The notes below the pieces were generated by a model. It worked only from the letters and a program-made list of their open reading frames with translations. It did not search any database and was not told where the DNA came from. Positions 18,750 to 27,352 of a stretch of 64,000 nt of DNA are shown here, piece by piece (the first letter of the stretch is position 1; the number at the start of each line of letters is the position of its first letter). The stretch covers positions 1 to 64,000 of the forward strand of contig NZ_CABWID010000002.1 in the NCBI RefSeq assembly GCF_902501965.1. Reading direction: 5' to 3'. The translations under genes were made by a program, and so were the position numbers. The stretch is from Collinsella sp. AK_207A. Lineage in GTDB: Bacteria > Actinomycetota > Coriobacteriia > Coriobacteriales > Coriobacteriaceae.

Positions 18750-21056
18750 CTAGGAATCCTTGAAGACGACGCCCGCGCCGAAGATCTCCCCAAGGATCGC
18801 CTTGGGGTCCTGGGCGGCGTCGGGATCGACCGGCTGCGCGGCGGGCGCGGGAGCAGGTGTTGCCGCCAGATCGGTACTCGACGCAGCAGGCACCGTGCTT
18901 ACGGCGGCCGGACCCGGGACGGATTGCGACGGGTCGAGGGTCGGAGTCACCGTGTCCGCCGGGACGTCGAAGGGAGGCTCCTCATCTACCTGATAGACGG
19001 CTATGGCGGCATCGTCGTAGGGAACTTGCTCGTTCTCCCAAGCGCGGCGATCGGCATCGACATCGCGCTCTGGAACCACGGTGGGGCCGCTCACCTGGTC
19101 CGCCGATGCGGCGGCAGCGGGGCGGGGCTCCGGGGCCGGCTCTGCCGGTCGCGCCGCCGGGGCGGGTGACGCGGGCTGGGCGGGACGCGGCGCGGGGGCC
19201 GAAGCCGGGTCGGGGGCCGGGGCAGCCTGCCTCACCTGCTGTGGCGCCAAGGCTGCGGTCGGGGCCGCTGCCTTGGTGGGCGCACCGCCAACGTCCTGGG
19301 ACCGAGCTACATCACCCATCACGAACTCGACCTGACGGCTGCCGAAGACGGCGCAGACGATAGGCAGGATGATCGCGTGCGAATCCGGGCGCGCGAGCAT
19401 CTTGAGGGCGAAGCCGGAGCCCGTGGGCAGGCCGACCGTCACCGTGGAGCCGTCATCGGACTGGGCACGGGAACTCTGCAGCAGGGCACCGCGCGATGGC
19501 TGCGCCGCCGTGACCTGTCGGACCACCTCGGACCATTTACGCTGCAGCTCGCCGGCATCGGCGACCGCGGGCGTTGCGGGAGCGGCCGCAGCCGCAACCT
19601 GCGCCGGGCTCGCGGTGGGGCGAGGGGCAGGGGCCGGGGCGGGCGCCGGACGCGCAGCGGGGCGAGGGGCGGACACCGGACGCGCAGCGGGAGCTGCAGT
19701 TGACGCCGGAGCAGGATGAGGTGCAGACGCAGGCTTCGGCGCCGACACCGGAGCCGAGGCGACCGCAGCAGACGTCACGGCAGGCGCCGCGGCCTGGGCG
19801 CGAGCGGCAACCGGCACCGGTACATGGCCCGCCGCGGGAGTCGGTGCATCCGCGCCATCGGAACGCGCGGGAACCGGCGCCGTCACGCCCGCCGCGAGCC
19901 GCCGCTCCAGCTGGTCCAGGCGCTCGGCGAGCGCTTCAAGCGTCAGATCGCTCTCGGGCCGCGCAAGCCGCGTGAGCGAGATCTCGAGCACGAGGCGCGC
20001 GTCGCTCGCATCGCGCATCTGCAGCGCCGCGTCGTCCAGCACGGTCAGACACCGCGCCAGGCGGTCGGGCGTCTCGAAGCGCGCCGCCTCCTCACCGAGC
20101 GCCGCCACCTCGTCGGGGGTACCGTCCACCAGCGCGGAAGCCGCCCCCGCCACGCGCACGGCATAGACGTCACGCAGGTGCGCCACCAGGTCGCGCGTGA
20201 GCTCCAGCAGGTCGGCGCCCTCCTCGACCTGGTCTTTTACCAGCTTGAACAGGCCGACCACGTCACGGACGGCAATGCCCTCGGCAAAGCGAGCGAGCAC
20301 CGTGCTGGACGTCTCGCCCAACAGCGAGACCGCGTCGGCGGTGCGCACGGAACCGTCCCCGAACGTGGAGAGCTGCTCCAGCGCCGAGAGGGCATCGCGC
20401 ATGCCGCCGCGAGCATGACGCGCCACGATCTCGAGCGCCTCCTCGTCGAACGAGAAGTCCTCCTGCTCGCAGATATAGCGCATGCGCGACACGAGGTCCT
20501 CGTTGGCGATGCGATGGAAGTCGAAACGCTGGCAGCGCGAGAGGATGGTCTCGAGCACCTTCTGCGGATCGGTGGTGCAGAGAACGAAGACCACGTGCGC
20601 CGGCGGCTCCTCCAGCGTCTTCAGCAGCGCGTTGAACGCCGCCGTGGTGAGCATGTGGACCTCATCGATGATATAGACCTTGTAGCGGCCACGCACCGGC
20701 GCAAAGCCCACGGAGTTGACGATCTCCTCGCGCACGTTGTCCACGCCTGTACGGCTCGCGGCGTCCAGCTCGTAGACATCCGGGTGCGTGCCCTCGGCGA
20801 TGGCCTGGCACTCCGGGCAGTCGCCATCCGGCAGGCAGCCGTGGCCGGGTGCCGCGTCCTTGGCCTCGTCGCAGAGCAGAGCCTTGGCGAGAATGCGCGC
20901 CATAGTGGTCTTACCCGTACCGCGCGGCCCGCAGAACAGGTAGGCGTGCGAAAGACGTCCCTCGGTAACGGCATTCTCCAGCGTGGAGACGATATGCTGC
21001 TGGCCCACCACGCTCTGGAACGTGAGCGGGCGGTACTTTCGGTACAGTGACTCCAT
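18750..21056 (-). CDS. dnaX: DNA polymerase III gamma/tau subunit
   Basis: The clamp-loader ATPase that organises the replisome, 768 residues. The P-loop GPRGTGKT is at residues 43-50, zinc cysteines at 62, 74, 80 and 83, the Walker B DEVHML and sensor segment CTTDPQKVLETILSRCQRF follow. Domain III ends near residue 360. The rest is a long Pro/Ala-rich linker with a short structured patch (around AGELQRKWSEVVRQV, which resembles the tau region) and an acidic tail. Start at 21056 with GGAGG five bases upstream. I saw no clear A-rich slippery heptamer for a gamma frameshift. The neighbouring prmC is 224 bases downstream. Confidence 0.95.
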   Translation of the reverse strand: MESLYRKYRPLTFQSVVGQQHIVSTLENAVTEGRLSHAYLFCGPRGTGKTTMARILAKALLCDEAKDAAPGHGCLPDGDCPECQAIAEGTHPDVYELDAASRTGVDNVREEIVNSVGFAPVRGRYKVYIIDEVHMLTTAAFNALLKTLEEPPAHVVFVLCTTDPQKVLETILSRCQRFDFHRIANEDLVSRMRYICEQEDFSFDEEALEIVARHARGGMRDALSALEQLSTFGDGSVRTADAVSLLGETSSTVLARFAEGIAVRDVVGLFKLVKDQVEEGADLLELTRDLVAHLRDVYAVRVAGAASALVDGTPDEVAALGEEAARFETPDRLARCLTVLDDAALQMRDASDARLVLEISLTRLARPESDLTLEALAERLDQLERRLAAGVTAPVPARSDGADAPTPAAGHVPVPVAARAQAAAPAVTSAAVASAPVSAPKPASAPHPAPASTAAPAARPVSAPRPAARPAPAPAPAPRPTASPAQVAAAAAPATPAVADAGELQRKWSEVVRQVTAAQPSRGALLQSSRAQSDDGSTVTVGLPTGSGFALKMLARPDSHAIILPIVCAVFGSRQVEFVMGDVARSQDVGGAPTKAAAPTAALAPQQVRQAAPAPDPASAPAPRPAQPASPAPAARPAEPAPEPRPAAAASADQVSGPTVVPERDVDADRRAWENEQVPYDDAAIAVYQVDEEPPFDVPADTVTPTLDPSQSVPGPAAVSTVPAASSTDLAATPAPAPAAQPVDPDAAQDPKAILGEIFGAGVVFKDS

Positions 21057-21115
21057 GGGATCCTCCGGGCGTTGGTTTGGCATCCATCATACCCCGCCGC
21101 GCGGAGTGAAACGAA

Positions 21116-21167
21116 GGGCGACGGACGCACCGGCCCCGAAACCCGGAGACCAGCGCGCCCGTCGCCC
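21116..21167 (-). terminator. Weak hairpin after the antiporter gene
   Basis: GGGCGACGG (21116-21124) pairs perfectly with CCGTCGCCC (21159-21167); on the minus strand it is followed by TTCGTTTC. It lies between the antiporter stop and dnaX start. The loop is long (34 bases), so the call is tentative. Confidence 0.35.
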
Positions 21168-21208
21168 GCAAGACAGCGCCCGATGCGGCGAACGAGGCGC
21201 CAGCGGCC

Positions 21209-22693
21209 CTACACGATGGGGCTGATACCCGAGAAGTGCAGGTAGAGCGAGATGATCGCCACGACCACCACGATGACGGCGATGATCTTGTCGTGCATGT
21301 TCGGCAGCACGGCCTTGCCGCGGCCGCGCTCCCCCGCCACGTATACCACGATGGCCGGCGCAAAGAGGATCGTCGTCACCATGACACCCTGCAACCCGCA
21401 CGACCACACCAGGAAGATGGTGTAGATGAAGCTCAGCGTGCCGAAGAACCGCGCCGTGCCCACGCTCGGCGCGTAGCGGCCGCTCCCCGTGTCGCCCTTC
21501 CAGCCCAGCACCATGTAGTACGCGGCGGAGCAGACGTACGGGATGAGGATGGTCGAGACCGCGCACGCGTAGAAGAACTGGTACGTGCTGTTCGCCACCA
21601 CCGAGAGGATGAGGAAGAGCTGCATGATGCCCGAGCTCACCAGAATGGTGACGATGGGCGCGCCGTGCTCGTTCGTCTTGGCGAAGGCCAGCGGGAACGT
21701 GCCCTGGCGCGCGGCCTCGTACGGCGTCTCGGACGCGATGATCACATAGCCGAGCATGGCGCCCACGAGCGAGAGCACCACGCCGAGGTTCACCACCGCA
21801 GCGCCCACGGGCCCGATCGCGTGCTCCAGGATGCCGGCCATGGAGGGCGTAGCGAGCTCGGCCATCTGAGCGCGCGGCATGATGCCAAGCGAGAGCAGCG
21901 AGATGAGCAGGTAGAGCACGAACACGGCAACGAAGCCGATCGTGGTGGCGCGGCCCACGTCATTCACGTACTTGGCGCGACCGGAGATGACGATCGCGCC
22001 CTCGATGCCGGTGAACACCCACACGAGCGCCACCATGGTGGAGACGATCTGCGAGGCAAAGTCCGGACCACCCGGCTCACCCCAGAAATTATCCATGAAG
22101 ATGGCCGGGTCGAACTTACCCAGCAGCAGGATGGACACCACGAAGAGGCCCAACGGCACCAGCTTGGCGATGGTGACGATGGTGTTGATGCCCGCTGCCT
22201 CCTTGACGCCGCGGCTCACCAGGTATGTGAGCACCCAGAGGAAGATGGACGCGCAAACGCACGAGACCATGTTGTTGCCGTCTCCGAACACCGGGAAGAA
22301 GTAACCCAGCGCACCGAAGAGCAGCACCGCGAAGCCCACGTTGGAGAGGCACGCGCTGATCCAGTACCCCCACGCGGAGTTGAAGCCCACGTAGTCGCCA
22401 AAGCCCGCCGCCGCGTAGGCGTAGATGCCGCCGGTCAGGTCCGGACGCGCCTGCGAGAGCCCCTTGAACGCCATCATGAGCGCGAAGACGCCCACGAAGC
22501 AGATCACCCACGAGACCAGCACTGCGGCCGTGTTGGCACCGCCCGCCGCCATGTCTCCCGCGAGCGAGAAGATTCCGCCGCAGATGCTTGCGGTGATGAC
22601 CATCATGGTCAGGCGGAAGAGGTTCAACCCGTTCGGATCGATGATGTCGCCCTTCTCGTCCGACGTGATGACCGTCTTGGCTTCTTCCGACAT
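21209..22693 (-). CDS. APC-superfamily basic amino-acid antiporter (arginine:ornithine type)
   Basis: A 494-residue amino acid/polyamine antiporter with about 12-13 membrane helices. The GGGIFSLAGDMA-like helix 1 (here SICGGIFSLAGDM), ARPDLTGGIYAYAAAGFGDYVGFNSAWGYW and the helix around FTGIEGAIVISGRAK match ArcD-type exchangers of the APA family. It most likely swaps arginine (or citrulline) for ornithine across the membrane. The start at 22693 has GGGAAGGGAG upstream. It follows the DDAH-type hydrolase gene by 88 bases on the same strand, so the two form a transport-plus-hydrolysis pair. Confidence 0.87.
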   Translation of the reverse strand: MSEEAKTVITSDEKGDIIDPNGLNLFRLTMMVITASICGGIFSLAGDMAAGGANTAAVLVSWVICFVGVFALMMAFKGLSQARPDLTGGIYAYAAAGFGDYVGFNSAWGYWISACLSNVGFAVLLFGALGYFFPVFGDGNNMVSCVCASIFLWVLTYLVSRGVKEAAGINTIVTIAKLVPLGLFVVSILLLGKFDPAIFMDNFWGEPGGPDFASQIVSTMVALVWVFTGIEGAIVISGRAKYVNDVGRATTIGFVAVFVLYLLISLLSLGIMPRAQMAELATPSMAGILEHAIGPVGAAVVNLGVVLSLVGAMLGYVIIASETPYEAARQGTFPLAFAKTNEHGAPIVTILVSSGIMQLFLILSVVANSTYQFFYACAVSTILIPYVCSAAYYMVLGWKGDTGSGRYAPSVGTARFFGTLSFIYTIFLVWSCGLQGVMVTTILFAPAIVVYVAGERGRGKAVLPNMHDKIIAVIVVVVAIISLYLHFSGISPIV

Positions 22694-22781
22694 AAAACGC
22701 TCCCTTCCCAAAACGAGATACAGGAAAGCGGCGCCGACGTCGCAGGTGACGGCGACGCCACTGCAGAGCATGGCGCGGACG

Positions 22782-23558
22782 CTAGAAGCGCAGGGAGAGG
22801 CAGGACAGGCCGCCGTCGACCTTGCGGTACTCGGAGGTGTCGACCACGAGCGTCTTGTAGCCCAGGTCCTGGACCGCCTTGAGCACGGTCGGGTAGCCCT
22901 CGGCCACGATGACGGTGCCGTTCACCCAGATGCAGTTGGCGCCGTAGGCCTCATTCTCGGGTACGACGACCTTGTTGTACTGGGCGAAGTCCGGCTTGTC
23001 GATGAACTCGCCGGAAACGAGCATGTTGCCGTCCTCGATGTAGTTCACGCCGGTCTTGAGGTGCAGGACCTCCTCCAGCGGCACCTCGGAGCCCTCGAGG
23101 CCCCAACCGGCCAGGATCTCGCAGAACTGGCGGATGCCCTCCTCGTTGGTGCGGGCGGAGCGGCCGATGTAGAAGTGGTCGCCGACCATCATGACGTCGC
23201 CGCCGTCCAGCGTGCCGGGGGCCTCGATATGCTTGATGTGCTCGTCGTCGAAGAAGCGGCGCACGGCCGGCTCGATCTCGTTCTTCTCGCCGTTACGGCT
23301 GGGCGCACCGGGGTTGGTAATGATGGCACCGCAGCGCGTAATGACCGCGGGGTCCTCCACGAAGCAGCTGTCGGGGTACTGCTCCAGCGCGGGCAGGACG
23401 GTCACGTCCACGCCGCACTGCTCGAGCGCGTGCTCGTAATCGTAGTGCTCCTCGATGGCGCGCTCGTAGATGGGCTGTCCCAGCTCGGGGGCGCTGGTGA
23501 TGCCGTTGCTGAGGGACTTACCGGGACGGCGAATGATGACGTGGCTGAACTTGGTCAT
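22782..23558 (-). CDS. DDAH-type guanidino hydrolase (amidinotransferase superfamily)
   Basis: A 258-residue protein of the guanidino-group-modifying superfamily, closest in layout to dimethylarginine dimethylaminohydrolase. The start of the fold MTKFSHVIIRRPGKS, the substrate segment CFVEDPAV (E68, D69), GTLDGGDVM, the histidine of VLHLKTGVNY and the catalytic cysteine C253 in GLSCLSLRF are present. It releases citrulline from arginine or methylated arginine; which guanidine is used cannot be decided. It is far shorter than true arginine deiminases (~400 residues). Strong ribosome site (AAGGAGGG) before 23558. Reading upstream of this start is out of character. It is the first gene of the pair with the antiporter and is divergent from the GntR gene. 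Confidence 0.85.
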   Translation of the reverse strand: MTKFSHVIIRRPGKSLSNGITSAPELGQPIYERAIEEHYDYEHALEQCGVDVTVLPALEQYPDSCFVEDPAVITRCGAIITNPGAPSRNGEKNEIEPAVRRFFDDEHIKHIEAPGTLDGGDVMMVGDHFYIGRSARTNEEGIRQFCEILAGWGLEGSEVPLEEVLHLKTGVNYIEDGNMLVSGEFIDKPDFAQYNKVVVPENEAYGANCIWVNGTVIVAEGYPTVLKAVQDLGYKTLVVDTSEYRKVDGGLSCLSLRF

Positions 23559-23645
23559 GGGAACCCTCCTTGGTTCGACGATCGGGGCCTCCCAGCGCGG
23601 GAAGCCCGCTTTCCCCACCGCTGATGATAGCAGGTTTTCTCCGTT

Positions 23646-23662
23646 TTGTATGATGTATACAA
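23646..23662. promoter_or_regulatory. Likely GntR operator in the divergent promoter region
   Basis: TTGTAT-GATGT-ATACAA is a perfect 6-5-6 inverted repeat, between the DDAH-type gene and the GntR gene. The region is A/T-rich. A second palindrome TGCATATGCA lies at 23720-23729. Confidence 0.65.
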
Positions 23663-23786
23663 TCTTTATCGGGAGGTTTCGTTCCTCGAACGGTTTGATG
23701 AACAGATGCTCTTTACAGCTGCATATGCACACAAAGTTCATATCGCATATACTGCATGCAACAAACGCACGGAACGGATAGGGCCT

Positions 23787-24431
23787 ATGCAGCCGACGTC
23801 GCTCAAAGACAACGTATACCGGTATATTTCGCATCGCATCGATACGGGCGAGCTCACCGCCGGAGACCGCGTGGCCGAGCAGGGCATCTGCACCGCGCTC
23901 GGCGTCTCGCGCACGCCGGTCCGCGAGGCGCTCATCCAGCTGGCGAGCGACGGATACTTGGACAACGAGCCCCGCAAGGGATTTCGCGTGCGCGGGTTCA
24001 GCCGGCGCAACGCCGAGGAGGTCTTCGAGATCATGGGGCCGCTCGACGGCGAGGCAGCCTTTCTCGCCTGCCCGCAGATGGACGACGAGGCGCTCGCCCA
24101 GCTCCGCTTCCTGGTGGGGTCCATGGACCTCGCCATCGAGAGCGGACTCGTGCGGCGCTACGACGAGATCCAGCGCGACTTCCACAACACCTACGTGGAG
24201 CGCTGCGGCAACGAGCGTCTGAAGACGATGATCGCCCAGCTCTCGCGCTGCTTCATCAAGCAGGACTACGGCAGCGTGGACCGCGAGACGGCGCGCGCCC
24301 TGCTGCAGCGGGCGAACGACGAGCACAAGCGCATCGTGGGACTGTTTGAGGCCGGCGACGCGCGCGGGCTCCGCACCTACATCCGCGACGTCCACTGGGC
24401 CACGGAGAACGCGCAGTACAACGCCTGGTAG
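23787..24431 (+). CDS. GntR-family (FadR/FCD subfamily) transcriptional regulator
   Basis: A 214-residue repressor or activator: an N-terminal winged helix (LKDNVYRYISHRIDTGEL to SRTPVREALIQLASDGYL and RKGFRVRGF) and a helical FCD effector domain with DFHNTYVERCGNERL, whose Asp/His residues usually bind a metal and a carboxylate. The start at 23787 begins right before the helix-turn-helix; upstream residues read from A/T-rich promoter DNA. It is divergent from the hydrolase-antiporter pair, with a palindrome between them, so arginine-type substrates are its probable effectors. Confidence 0.88.
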   Translation: MQPTSLKDNVYRYISHRIDTGELTAGDRVAEQGICTALGVSRTPVREALIQLASDGYLDNEPRKGFRVRGFSRRNAEEVFEIMGPLDGEAAFLACPQMDDEALAQLRFLVGSMDLAIESGLVRRYDEIQRDFHNTYVERCGNERLKTMIAQLSRCFIKQDYGSVDRETARALLQRANDEHKRIVGLFEAGDARGLRTYIRDVHWATENAQYNAW

Positions 24432-24487
24432 GACCGCTCCGGCACGCGGAGGGCCGTCACAGCACCCTGAACGGCGCCCACAACGCG

Positions 24488-24521
24488 CAGGGGGCGCCGC
24501 CCGTGCGAGCGACGCCCCCTG
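24488..24521. terminator. G+C-rich hairpin after the GntR gene
   Basis: A perfect 9-bp stem CAGGGGGCG / CGCCCCCTG with a 16-base loop lies between the GntR gene and the convergent transporter remnant. No T run follows on either strand, so intrinsic termination is uncertain. Confidence 0.4.
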
Positions 24522-24565
24522 GGAAGGAAGTGGGTCCCCATGCGACCCATGGAAAACGCGCTGGT

Positions 24566-24856
24566 CTACGCCTGCTTGCCAGCCCCGGCCTTACCGCGCA
24601 CGGAACGGTGTTCGTACCATTCCTTGATGCGGGGCCCAGCCATCTGGATCAGGATGACGACGATCAGGATGACGCCCTTGATCGTGTCATTGATGAGGGA
24701 GTCCATCTTGAGCGCGATGATGATCTTGTCGATCACGGTGTAGGACATGGCGCCGAAGAGCACGCCCAGGATGCGACCGCGACCGCCGCTCATGCTGATG
24801 CCGCCGAGCACCGTGGCCGCGATGGCGTACATCTCGTAGCTGTTGCCCGTGGTAGC
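24566..24856 (-). pseudogene. C-terminal remnant of a ribose/galactose ABC permease (RbsC/MglC type)
   Basis: About 95 codons encode the last helices of a sugar ABC permease: SYEMYAIAATVLGGISMSGG, RILGVLFGAMSYTVIDKII and the C-terminal DTIKGVILIVVILIQM, then a basic tail. The usual protein has over 300 residues; the N-terminal two thirds are missing. Similarity stops at about 24856, where plus-strand LacI similarity begins within a few bases. No ribosome site precedes a usable start, so it is unlikely to be expressed as a working permease. Confidence 0.8.
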
Positions 24857-24867
24857 CGGGTCGCACG

Positions 24868-25202
24868 AGGCGTTCATCGCCGAGCTCGTGGGCAAGGAGA
24901 CGCTCGAGCGCATCAGCGAGTCCATGCGCTCGCTGGGGTACCGGGGCAACGTGCGCACCGCCGCTCGGCTCAACCGCTCCCCGCTCATCGTCGTCAACAT
25001 TCCCTGGCTCGACAACCCGTTCTACGCCGAGATCGCGCGCATGACCACGCCGACGCTGACGACGGTGAACCAGCCACGCTACCAGATGGGATTCTCCGCC
25101 TGCAAGATGCTGATGGAGATCATGGACGGCACCGAGGGGGCCACGAGCTCCATGGTGTTCGACACCGAGCTGGTCGTGCGCGAGTCAACCGTGCGGCGAT
25201 AG
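24868..25202 (+). pseudogene. LacI-family regulator remnant with internal deletion
   Basis: About 110 codons. The first part (KETLERISESMRSLGYRGN, then IPWLDNPFYAEIAR) is the end of a LacI helix-turn-helix domain and the start of its ligand domain. At about 25041 it jumps in frame to the end of the ligand domain (TTVNQPRYQMGFSACKMLM ... VVRESTVRR). The true N-terminus and roughly 200 residues of the sugar-binding core are absent. The gene presumably once controlled the sugar transporter whose remnant lies back-to-back with it. Confidence 0.8.
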
Positions 25203-25310
25203 CCGGCCAGGAGCCAAGGGAGTTCGCGCTGCGGCGCGCTGCGGCGATTATGCGGAGAGGGGTCGCACGAGATACCCTCGGCGCGGTGGCGGCTGCGTCC
25301 GGCGTCTCCG

Positions 25311-25319
25311 TGCTAGAAT
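25311..25319 (+). promoter_or_regulatory. Extended -10 promoter of the kinase/cell-envelope cluster
   Basis: TGCTAGAAT is an extended -10 element (TG-N-TAGAAT) about 54 bases before the kinase start, in an otherwise empty 170-base gap after the LacI remnant. No good -35 box is seen, which is usual for extended -10 promoters. Confidence 0.55.
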
Positions 25320-25372
25320 GCGAGCCGAGCCTTCACATACACCTCAAACGAACCCGAAAGGCGCACGGCACC

Positions 25373-27352
25373 ATGCCGCTTTTCAGTCGACACCATTCCA
25401 CCGGGAATATTCCCCGACCTGCCCAGCGACCTGCCCAACCCGGCCGCATGGGCGCCCCTGCGCCGCAGGCCGCCCAGCCTGTGCCGGCCACTGCCCTGCC
25501 GGCACCTGATCCTGCCGGCACCGCGCAGTCAACCCTGCTCCGCCGGTACCGCCCCCTCGAGACGCGGGCCACCGGCGGTTTTGGCTCCGTCGAGATCTGC
25601 CTGGACCGTCGCCTCCAGCGGCGCGTGGCCATCAAGCGCATCCCGCTCACCGCCAACGGGGCCGGCATTCCCGCCCAGACCATGGCGGCGGCCCTCGCCG
25701 AGGCGCGCACGGCCGGCATGCTCGCCCATCCCAACATCGTGTCGGTCCTGGACTTCACCTTTGACGCCGCCTACGCCTACCTGGTAATGGAGTACGTCGA
25801 CGGCATGAACCTCGCCGAGTTCCTGGCCCGGGTAGACGGCAACTCGCTCACCTACGACGAAGCCGCCTGCGTGGCAGACGCACTCGTCCAAGCCCTCGCC
25901 CACGCGCACGCCAACGGGGTGCTGCATCTGGACATCAAGCCCGCGAACGTGCTCATCGACCGTGCCGGGCATGTAAAGCTCGCTGACTTTGGCATGGCGA
26001 CGCTCGCCAGCGCCGCGGGGTTTGGCGGGGCACGGGGCGGGACGATCGGCTACATGCCGCCCGAGCAGCTGGAGGGGCTCGCGGTGGACGAGCGCGCCGA
26101 CGTGTTCTCGCTCGCGGCGGTGCTCTACGAGTGCCTCTGCGGCAACGCCCCCTTTGTCGCCGCAACGCCGGCGGACTCGCTTGCGCTCATAGAGTCCGGG
26201 GCCGAGGCACCCTCCGAACTGCTGCCCGAGCTCCCCGCAGACGCCGAGGCAGCACTCCTGCAGGCACTCTCCCCGACCCCCGCCGTCCGCATGGCGGAGG
26301 TGCAGGAGCTGGGAGACCGCTTCTGCGCGGAGCTGGGAGACCCGCGCGCCGGCCGCTCGAGCCTGGCGCGCATCATCGAACGCCTAACCTCGGACGAAGA
26401 CCCCGACGCTACCATCGAGGCGCCCGCCGAAACCGAGGACCCCTGGGAGCGCGACCCCGCCGAAGGCCTGCTCGGCAGCCGGTTTCCCCAAGCGCGGCGC
26501 GTGCTGCGCGGCGTCGTCGCCGGCGCCGCCACCGCCTTCTCGGTCCACGCCTACGACCCGATCGCCAACGCGCTGCACGCCGCCTCCACCTCGGCGGACC
26601 CCGCGCAGAGCGCGCCGGGCTGGATCCTCGCTTCGCTGGTGACGGGCGTTGCCGGCGGCGTGGCACCGCAGCTCGCGGCGGCGTTCGCCGCGCTCTTGGC
26701 CACCGCGTCCGTCCTTGACCCCGCATCGATTCCGGCAACGCTCCCCACCGCCGTGCTCCTGGCGGCCATCGGCCTGGGCTGGTGGATCGCCTGGGGCCGC
26801 ACGCCCGGAGCCGCCGCCGGCTACACGGCCACGCTCGCGCTCGCGCTGGTGAGCGGAGATGCCGTGGCGCTCGCGCCCCTCGCCGCGGCCTACCTCGCCT
26901 TCGACGCCCCGCCCGCAGCTGCCGCGGCCACGTTTCTCACGGCCTCCGTCACCGCTGCGGCCGTGCTCGCGCAGGGCGCCGGAGCGGGCGTGCCCCTCTC
27001 GCTCGCGCTCGGCGCCTGGACCGCGCCCGCTTTCCTCGTTCAAGCCGTGGGACTCGCCGCCACCGCCGCCCTCGTCTCGTTTGTGCTCCAGCGCGCCTGG
27101 AGGCGCTACGACGAAGCCGCGCAGGCAGACGCGGCCACCGCTCCCGCGGCCGGGTTCGCCCTCGCGGCCGCGCTGCCGCTCCCCTTGGTGGTCGCGCTCA
27201 CCTGCCTTGCGCACCCTATGGAAATTCCCAGCTTACCGCCCCAGCTCCTCGCCCCGGCCATAGCCCGGGGAACCGTTTCCTCTATAATCGTTGGGATTTG
27301 CCTGTACCTCTTCGGCTATAGAAAAGAACCTTCGGAGGGTGATTGTTCGTGA
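25373..27352 (+). CDS. Membrane-anchored Ser/Thr protein kinase with polytopic C-terminus, non-RD type
   Basis: A 659-residue kinase. A Pro/Ala-rich head (1-55) precedes the kinase domain (about 60-325): glycine loop TGGFGSVEI, Lys88 in VAIKRI, catalytic Asp187 in HLDIKPAN, DFG at 205-207, and GTIGYMPPEQ. The residue before the catalytic Asp is Leu instead of Arg, so it lacks the RD arginine of PknB-type kinases. Residues 375-655 form about eight hydrophobic helices; no PASTA or sensor domain is seen. The stop overlaps the next start by four bases (GTGA), tying its translation to the FHA gene. It heads the cluster and probably phosphorylates the FHA proteins or envelope enzymes. An earlier in-frame start is possible but would read through the LacI remnant in another frame. 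Confidence 0.85.
   Translation: MPLFSRHHSTGNIPRPAQRPAQPGRMGAPAPQAAQPVPATALPAPDPAGTAQSTLLRRYRPLETRATGGFGSVEICLDRRLQRRVAIKRIPLTANGAGIPAQTMAAALAEARTAGMLAHPNIVSVLDFTFDAAYAYLVMEYVDGMNLAEFLARVDGNSLTYDEAACVADALVQALAHAHANGVLHLDIKPANVLIDRAGHVKLADFGMATLASAAGFGGARGGTIGYMPPEQLEGLAVDERADVFSLAAVLYECLCGNAPFVAATPADSLALIESGAEAPSELLPELPADAEAALLQALSPTPAVRMAEVQELGDRFCAELGDPRAGRSSLARIIERLTSDEDPDATIEAPAETEDPWERDPAEGLLGSRFPQARRVLRGVVAGAATAFSVHAYDPIANALHAASTSADPAQSAPGWILASLVTGVAGGVAPQLAAAFAALLATASVLDPASIPATLPTAVLLAAIGLGWWIAWGRTPGAAAGYTATLALALVSGDAVALAPLAAAYLAFDAPPAAAAATFLTASVTAAAVLAQGAGAGVPLSLALGAWTAPAFLVQAVGLAATAALVSFVLQRAWRRYDEAAQADAATAPAAGFALAAALPLPLVVALTCLAHPMEIPSLPPQLLAPAIARGTVSSIIVGICLYLFGYRKEPSEGDCS

Noticed and set aside
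24503-25372. Extended N-terminus of the polytopic kinase starting at 24503
   Set aside because: The extra 290 codons run through the permease and LacI remnants in other frames and lack a kinase-like or conserved sequence; a promoter lies at 25311.
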